From: Planctomycetia bacterium
Lineage (GTDB): Bacteria > Planctomycetota > Phycisphaerae > Phycisphaerales > SM1A02
Length of the DNA: 11,627 nucleotides
Direction: 5' to 3'
NCBI GenBank assembly: GCA_005799205.1
Contig: SYHM01000218.1
Location: 1-11,627 of the forward strand
The position numbers and the translations under genes are program-made. Each line of letters begins with the position of its first letter. The first letter of the stretch is position 1. Below the pieces are notes generated by a model, which did no database searches, was not told where the DNA came from, and was given only the letters and a program-made list of their open reading frames with translations. Positions 6,742 through 11,627 of the stretch are shown piece after piece.

Positions 6742-7198
6742 TGTCGGCTCGATCACGCTCGCGCATGATTCGAATCTGATCAGATGGAATCAGTTGTCCA
6801 GTGTCCATCCCGGGGCATGGGGTACGCGACTTCGCGGCAGTCCACGCCCGAGCAGACCTGAGATTGTCAGGCCAAAACGGCCAGGTTTCACACTGCGAGG
6901 GTCTCGACTTGTAGATGCGGCACAGCGCGACACCTGGCTTGGACGCCCGATCGAGAAACACACAGTCAAATCCATGTGAAGTTTCAGTCTCGTTGAGTGA
7001 CCTTCTGTGGCCGATTGCGCGGGTGTACCTCGACTCAAACTCGGCGTCTGTGAGCCCCAACGTAGCTGCAATGGCCCGACCCTCGTCGGCGGTGTACCAA
7101 ACCGCTCCGGGTCCTCCCGTACAGCAGTTGCCACACTGCGTACACGAAAACCGAAGCCCGTCCTTAAACCACGGGTCGGGCGGTGGGGAACTTGACAT
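6722..7198 (-). CDS. YkgJ-type cysteine-cluster protein, first of tandem pair
   Basis: A 158-residue member of the YkgJ / CxxCxxCC family. The N-terminal motif is CTQCGNCCTGGPG (19-31, Cys19/22/25/26). It is followed by Cys79 in FDCVFLD, Cys93 in CRIY, and RPSQCETWPFWP (99-110, Cys103), with Cys128 near the end. These are the usual clustered cysteines thought to bind a zinc ion or an iron-sulfur cluster; the cellular role is not established. ATG 7198 has a good ribosome binding site (GAAGG on the coding strand, 7206-7210, 7 bases before the start). It begins 43 bases after the rpoC stop and in the same direction, so it may be read through from rpoC. Its end overlaps the next gene. Confidence 0.88.
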   Translation of the reverse strand: MSSSPPPDPWFKDGLRFSCTQCGNCCTGGPGAVWYTADEGRAIAATLGLTDAEFESRYTRAIGHRRSLNETETSHGFDCVFLDRASKPGVALCRIYKSRPSQCETWPFWPDNLRSARAWTAAKSRTPCPGMDTGQLIPSDQIRIMRERDRADNDSAPW

Positions 7199-7241
7199 GA
7201 GCAGGCCTTCACGAGATCAAATCAAGGCATTGCGGAGCGGG

Positions 7242-10200
7242 TTACCCCTCCGAGTCTCCATCGAATGAGGATGCATCGCCCCCATCCATGACCAGTTCTT
7301 TCACTGGGGTAACCGCTGCGAGATCTTTGATGGTTGCAGCTGATCCCACGCGATCGGCTCCAAGAGCCTCGGCTGCCATGGCGGCGGCGCGAATCTCAGC
7401 TGCCTCACCGAGTTCCTCATCAGGATTCTCCACGAGGTACCGCATCGTCAGGTTCGTGTAGGCGTCGAAACCAGTTCCTGCAGGAATCAAGTGTCCAAGC
7501 AGGACATTTTCTTTGAGACCGATGAGGGTGTCCACCGCTCCCTTGAGAGCGGCCTCCGTCAACACCTTTGTCGTCTCTTGGAAGCTTGCTCCAGAGAGGA
7601 AACTCTCTGCTTGGAGGGACGCCTTGGTGATTCCGAGCAAGAGGGTTCGGCCGCGTGCTTGTTTGGCCCTGCGGGTTTTCGCGGGTTGCTTGCCAGCGAG
7701 TTCAGCTTCCGCGTTCGCCTGCTTGACCTCTTCCTTGGCAGCCAATCCACCCTTGACGAGTGTCGTTCCGCCAGCGTCCTCGACCTTGAGCATGCCAGCG
7801 AGTGATTCGTTCACTTCGCGGAAGACATAGCGCTCGATGACGTCATTGGGAAGGATCGAAGAGTCTCCCACCTCGACCACCTTCACCTTGCTGAGCATCT
7901 GCCGGAGGACGACTTCGATGTGCTTATCTGAGATAGGCACTCCCTGCGCGCGATACACATTCTGCACTTCGGTCAGCATGTACCGATACAGCTCAGCTTC
8001 GCCCTTGATGGCGAGAATCTCAGACGGCGTCAACGCGCCTTCCGTCAGCGGGTCGCCAGCTTCAACGACGTCTCCAGAGTGAACAAGCAATCGCTTGCCT
8101 TGAAGCACATAGTGGTCTTCAGCGAGTTCTTCCTTGCTTCCGTCGGCGTGCACACGAATCGTCATCTTGCCGCGACGCTCGTTCGGCAGCAATTCGACCC
8201 GGCCCGAGATGCGCGCAAGGACGGCTGGATCTCGTGGAATTCGCGCCTCAAAGATCTCAGTCACGCGGGGGAGACCTCCGACGATGTCAGCCGATCGTGC
8301 GGTGCCCTTCGGAGTGAATGCGATGCGTTGGCCAGCCTGAATGATCTGGCCGTCCTTCGCCTCGATATGCGCCTTTGCTGGAAGATGGTGCAAATCAAGC
8401 ACCTTTCCGGACGCATCCTCGATCGTGAGACGAGGATGCTTTTCACCCTTGTGCTCGATGACAACCATTTCGTCCTTGTTCGCTTTGCGTTCGACGCGAA
8501 CAGTTTCACCCTCTTCGATGTCGCGAAAGCGAACGGTTCCACTCTTCTCAGCGAGGATCGGCGACACATGGACATCCCATTCCAGAACTGGATGCCCCTT
8601 CTTCACCGTCTCATTGGCTGAGACGAGAAGCAACGCGCCGTAGGGCACCTTGTACTTCTCGAGCTCGCGACCCTTCGCATCCATCACGCGCACTTCACCG
8701 GTCTTGCGGAGCGCGACGCGGTGAGACTTGTCGCCATCAACGACGGTGACTTCTCCGCAATCGACATACTCCACTGTTCCAGCTTGAGTGACGCGCCACT
8801 GGTTCTCTGTGGTCGCACTGACAGCGATTCCACCAGTGTGAAACGTGCGCATGGTGAGCTGTGTTCCAGGTTCGCCGATCGACTGGGCGGCGATGATTCC
8901 AACCGCGAGGCCCTCTTCAACCAACTTTCCGGTGGACATGTCCATTCCGTAGCAGGTTGCGCAAACTCCGCGCGATGTTTGACATGTGAGCGGACTGCGA
9001 ACGAACACCGAGCGAACTCCCAGTTGTTCAATCGCCCGTGCACTCTCAGTCGTGATGATCTCATTGCGCGCAACGATGGTGCGATCTGTGCGTGGATCGA
9101 CGATGGTCTCAGAACTGGTGCGGCCTTTGATGACATCTCGGAGCGGCACATCGACTTCTTCACCCTTGTAGACGGCTTCCTTCGCGATTCCGCCAGTCTG
9201 TCCGCAGTCATGCTCGATGACGACCACGGATTGAGCAACATCGCAGAGCTTCCGAGTGAGGTATCCCGAATCCGCGGTCTTGAGCGCGGTATCCGAGAGT
9301 CCCTTTCGAGCGCCATGTGTTGATGAGAAGTACTCGATGACTGAGAGCCCCTCACGAAAGTTTGACTTGATCGGGGTCTCGATGACCTCGCCGCTCGGCT
9401 TGGCCATCAACCCGCGCATTCCCGCGAGCTGCTGCATCTGAGTCTTGTTGCCGCGAGCGCCCGAATCCATAAACAGGTAGACGGGGTTCAGGTATCGCGC
9501 AGAGGCGCTCGGCTTGGACGGAAGTCCGCCAACGTTGCCAGCGATGACCTTCGAACCAGCGGCGCTGTTCTTGCGATCGTTCTTCAAGGTCTCGAGCAAC
9601 ATTGCTGACAGGCCATCGCGACACTGTGCCCATGCGTCGAGCACGCGATTGCGACGTTCGTCATCAGTGATGTTCCCGTCGTCGTAGTTCTGCTGCGCCT
9701 TGTCCACCTTCTTCTGGGTGTCGCCGATCAACTTCTCCTTGTTCTCTGGAATATGGAGATCAGTGATGCCGAACGACAGTCCGCTGGTGGTGCTGGCCTT
9801 GAACCCAGTCTCCTTGAGCGCATCGAGCAACTCGATCGTCGCAGCCTTCCCGCGACGTGCGAAGGTGTCGTCGATGACGCGCGCGGCGCCCTTCTTTCCA
9901 AGCGAGCAGTTGTAGAAAGGCATTCCAGTCGCAAGGATCTCTGAAAAGAGCACTCGCCCAACAGTCGTTCGAATGCGCCGATGAGCCGGGGTCGGCACGG
10001 GCGAGTCGGACTGGCCGTTGATGACTTCAGTGAAGCGATCGAGGCGAATGTCGATCCACTCGTGGACTCCAATTGTGCGGAGGTCGTATGCGAGAAGCAA
10101 CTCATGCACATTGCCGAAAGTCGGAATGCGCGAACGCTTGCCAGCCGTGTCGACTGGAATCTCAATCGGTGCCGCCGTCAGGAAGTAGACCCCCATGACA

Positions 10201-11588
10201 ACATCCTGCGATGGGCTCACGATCGGATTGCCATTCGCAGGGCTGAAGATGTTGTGCGTGCTCATCATGAGCACTTGCGCTTCCACTTGTGCTTCGAGCG
10301 AGAGCGGCAAATGGACCGCCATTTGATCGCCGTCGAAGTCTGCGTTGTATCCGGCACACACCAGCGGGTGAATCTTGATCGCATTGCCTTCGACGAGCAC
10401 CGGCTCGAAGGCCTGAATTCCCATGCGATGGAGCGTTGGCGCGCGATTAAGCAGAACTGGATGGTTCTTGGTGACTTGCTCGAGGATGTCCCACACCTCT
10501 GGCGCCCGGCGCTCGAGCATTCGCTTCGCACTTTTGATCGTGTCGGCGAGACCATGCTCCTTGAGCTTTCGAATGATGAACGGTTGGAACAGCTCGAGCG
10601 CAATCTTCTTCGGAAGTCCGCACTGCCAGAGCTTCAATTCGGGGCCGACGACAATCACGCTGCGCGCGGAGTAGTCGACTCGCTTGCCGAGCAAGTTTTC
10701 ACGGAATCGACCTTGCTTCCCCTTGATCATGTCGGTGATCGACTTGAGTGGGCGGTTGCTTGAGCCAAGCACGGGGCGACGGCACCGTCCATTGTCGAAC
10801 AAGGCGTCGACAGCCTGCTGCAACATGCGCTTCTCATTGCGGATAATGACCTCTGGGGCGTTGAGGTCCATCAGCTTCTTCAGGCGATTGTTGCGATTGA
10901 TGATGCGGCGATATAGATCATTCAAGTCGCTGGTCGCAAAATTGCCGCTCTGGAGCAGCACCAGTGGACGAAGGTCGGGCGGGATCACGGGAACGACATC
11001 GAGCACCATCCACTGCGGGTCATTGGACGATCCGCGAATCTGCTCGACGAGCTTCAGACGCTTTGAGAGGTCCTTGGCTTTCTGCTTGCTCTTTGTTTCG
11101 CGAAGTTCTTCCCGAATCTCTGCCGCCACCTGTGTGAGGTCCAGCATGTCTGGCGAAAGCAATTCACGGATTGCCTCGGCTCCCATCATGGCAGTGAAAT
11201 TGCTGCCGTGCTTGGCAACGTGCTCTCGGTACTCATCGTCGGTCAGCACCTGCTTAAACTCAAGATCGGTCGAACCCGGATTCGTGACGACGTAGTCCTG
11301 GAAGTAGACGACCTTTTCGATGTCGCCGGTTCGCATGCCAAGCAGCGTTCCGAGTCGACTGGGAAGCGCCTTGAAGAACCAGATGTGAACCGCCGGAGCG
11401 GCCAGATTGATGTGCCCCATGCGCTTTCGGCGCACGCGCGAGTGAGTCACCTTGACGCCGCAGCGGTCGCAGATGATGCCCGTGTACTTCGTGCCCTTGT
11501 ACTTGCCGCAAGCGCACTCGTAATCACGCTCAGGACCGAAAATTCGTTCGCAGAAAAGCCCGTCACGCTCGGGACGATAGGTGCGGTT
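7242..11588 (-). CDS. rpoC: DNA-directed RNA polymerase subunit beta' (N-terminus missing)
   Basis: The catalytic beta' subunit of RNA polymerase; 1448 codons are open here, close to full length. The first zinc finger, C-x-C-x12-C-x2-C, has its Cys codons at 11514-16, 11508-10, 11469-71 and 11460-62. The catalytic NADFDGDQ motif (three Asp bind Mg) is at 10323-10346. The second zinc site has Cys codons at 9204-06, 8982-84, 8961-63 and 8952-54. The trigger-loop/bridge-helix end AAQSIGEPGTQLTMRTFHTGG is also present. Frame homology begins at NRTYRPERDGLFC, where intact RpoC has INYRTYRPERDGLFC preceded by about 40-50 more residues; here an in-frame TAA (11589-11591) comes instead. The only start left, GTG 11450, lies after the first zinc finger and is not believable. 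rpoB is not in the window. Two YkgJ-type genes and an unknown gene follow in the same direction. Confidence 0.95.
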   Translation of the reverse strand, partial: NRTYRPERDGLFCERIFGPERDYECACGKYKGTKYTGIICDRCGVKVTHSRVRRKRMGHINLAAPAVHIWFFKALPSRLGTLLGMRTGDIEKVVYFQDYVVTNPGSTDLEFKQVLTDDEYREHVAKHGSNFTAMMGAEAIRELLSPDMLDLTQVAAEIREELRETKSKQKAKDLSKRLKLVEQIRGSSNDPQWMVLDVVPVIPPDLRPLVLLQSGNFATSDLNDLYRRIINRNNRLKKLMDLNAPEVIIRNEKRMLQQAVDALFDNGRCRRPVLGSSNRPLKSITDMIKGKQGRFRENLLGKRVDYSARSVIVVGPELKLWQCGLPKKIALELFQPFIIRKLKEHGLADTIKSAKRMLERRAPEVWDILEQVTKNHPVLLNRAPTLHRMGIQAFEPVLVEGNAIKIHPLVCAGYNADFDGDQMAVHLPLSLEAQVEAQVLMMSTHNIFSPANGNPIVSPSQDVVMGVYFLTAAPIEIPVDTAGKRSRIPTFGNVHELLLAYDLRTIGVHEWIDIRLDRFTEVINGQSDSPVPTPAHRRIRTTVGRVLFSEILATGMPFYNCSLGKKGAARVIDDTFARRGKAATIELLDALKETGFKASTTSGLSFGITDLHIPENKEKLIGDTQKKVDKAQQNYDDGNITDDERRNRVLDAWAQCRDGLSAMLLETLKNDRKNSAAGSKVIAGNVGGLPSKPSASARYLNPVYLFMDSGARGNKTQMQQLAGMRGLMAKPSGEVIETPIKSNFREGLSVIEYFSSTHGARKGLSDTALKTADSGYLTRKLCDVAQSVVVIEHDCGQTGGIAKEAVYKGEEVDVPLRDVIKGRTSSETIVDPRTDRTIVARNEIITTESARAIEQLGVRSVFVRSPLTCQTSRGVCATCYGMDMSTGKLVEEGLAVGIIAAQSIGEPGTQLTMRTFHTGGIAVSATTENQWRVTQAGTVEYVDCGEVTVVDGDKSHRVALRKTGEVRVMDAKGRELEKYKVPYGALLLVSANETVKKGHPVLEWDVHVSPILAEKSGTVRFRDIEEGETVRVERKANKDEMVVIEHKGEKHPRLTIEDASGKVLDLHHLPAKAHIEAKDGQIIQAGQRIAFTPKGTARSADIVGGLPRVTEIFEARIPRDPAVLARISGRVELLPNERRGKMTIRVHADGSKEELAEDHYVLQGKRLLVHSGDVVEAGDPLTEGALTPSEILAIKGEAELYRYMLTEVQNVYRAQGVPISDKHIEVVLRQMLSKVKVVEVGDSSILPNDVIERYVFREVNESLAGMLKVEDAGGTTLVKGGLAAKEEVKQANAEAELAGKQPAKTRRAKQARGRTLLLGITKASLQAESFLSGASFQETTKVLTEAALKGAVDTLIGLKENVLLGHLIPAGTGFDAYTNLTMRYLVENPDEELGEAAEIRAAAMAAEALGADRVGSAATIKDLAAVTPVKELVMDGGDASSFDGDSEG

Positions 11589-11627
11589 TTAGGACACTGA
11601 TGGCCGGTACCAAGTATTAAAAAATTA
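11589..11627. other. A+T-richer tail that does not match RpoC
   Basis: These 39 bases (14 G/C, about 36%) replace the expected start of rpoC. On the - strand they read from TAATTTTTTAATAC to the stop codon TAA. None of the three frames gives the expected GEVKKPETINY-like sequence, so a single-base frameshift does not explain it. This is most likely a chimeric or low-quality contig end, or a genuine junction. Confidence 0.6.

Noticed and set aside
5989..6768. 259-codon + strand frame opposite the cysteine-cluster gene
   Set aside because: It spans parts of three - strand genes, one of which has clear family motifs. The translation is Arg-rich and looks like a shadow.
7205..7228. Hairpin between rpoC and the first cysteine-cluster gene (GCCTT/AAGGC, 14-base loop)
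   Set aside because: The stem is short, the loop is large and no T-run follows, so it is not a credible terminator. It does cover the ribosome binding site of the next gene, but this could easily be chance.
9981..10763. Long + strand frame (260 codons) opposite rpoC
   Set aside because: It is antisense to the strongly conserved catalytic part of rpoC, shows no recognisable motifs, and arises from the codon bias of the real gene.
11448..11450. GTG as the true start of rpoC
   Set aside because: The 46 residues before it match conserved RpoC, including the first zinc finger, so the real start must lie further upstream.

Overview
The window looks like chromosomal DNA of a Gram-negative-type bacterium of the phylum Planctomycetota, most likely class Phycisphaerae. 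This is judged from the style of the RpoC protein and of the cysteine-cluster protein at 6175-6741, from moderate G+C content and from gene content; no search was run. It is ordinary core-genome sequence. I see no mobile element, CRISPR array, tRNA or rRNA, and no gene-free stretch longer than about 65 bases.

Left part, + strand (1-5196). The last 53 codons of an unidentified gene, possibly a glycosyltransferase such as LpxB, lead into a complete five-gene branched-chain amino acid type ABC importer in the order livK-livH-livM-livG-livF. These encode a periplasmic binding protein, two permeases and two ATPases. livH/M, livM/G and livG/F overlap by 1 to 4 bases, so this is a tightly coupled operon. 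LivG is unusual. About 93 residues are inserted between its Walker A motif and its Q-loop, and they read as a two-helix membrane hairpin.

Right part, - strand (11588-5203, transcribed right to left). A nearly full-length rpoC (RNA polymerase beta') is followed by three small co-directional genes: two tandem, overlapping cysteine-cluster (YkgJ / CxxCxxCC family) proteins and a 320-residue protein of unknown function. The last of these ends 6 bases from the end of livF, tail to tail.

Right edge. The conserved extreme N-terminus of RpoC is missing. Homology stops at 11588, where an in-frame TAA and a 39-base, A+T-richer tail begin. This looks like a contig-end artefact or a junction rather than a natural start. 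The only start codon left in frame is a GTG at 11450, and using it would cut off the first zinc finger.
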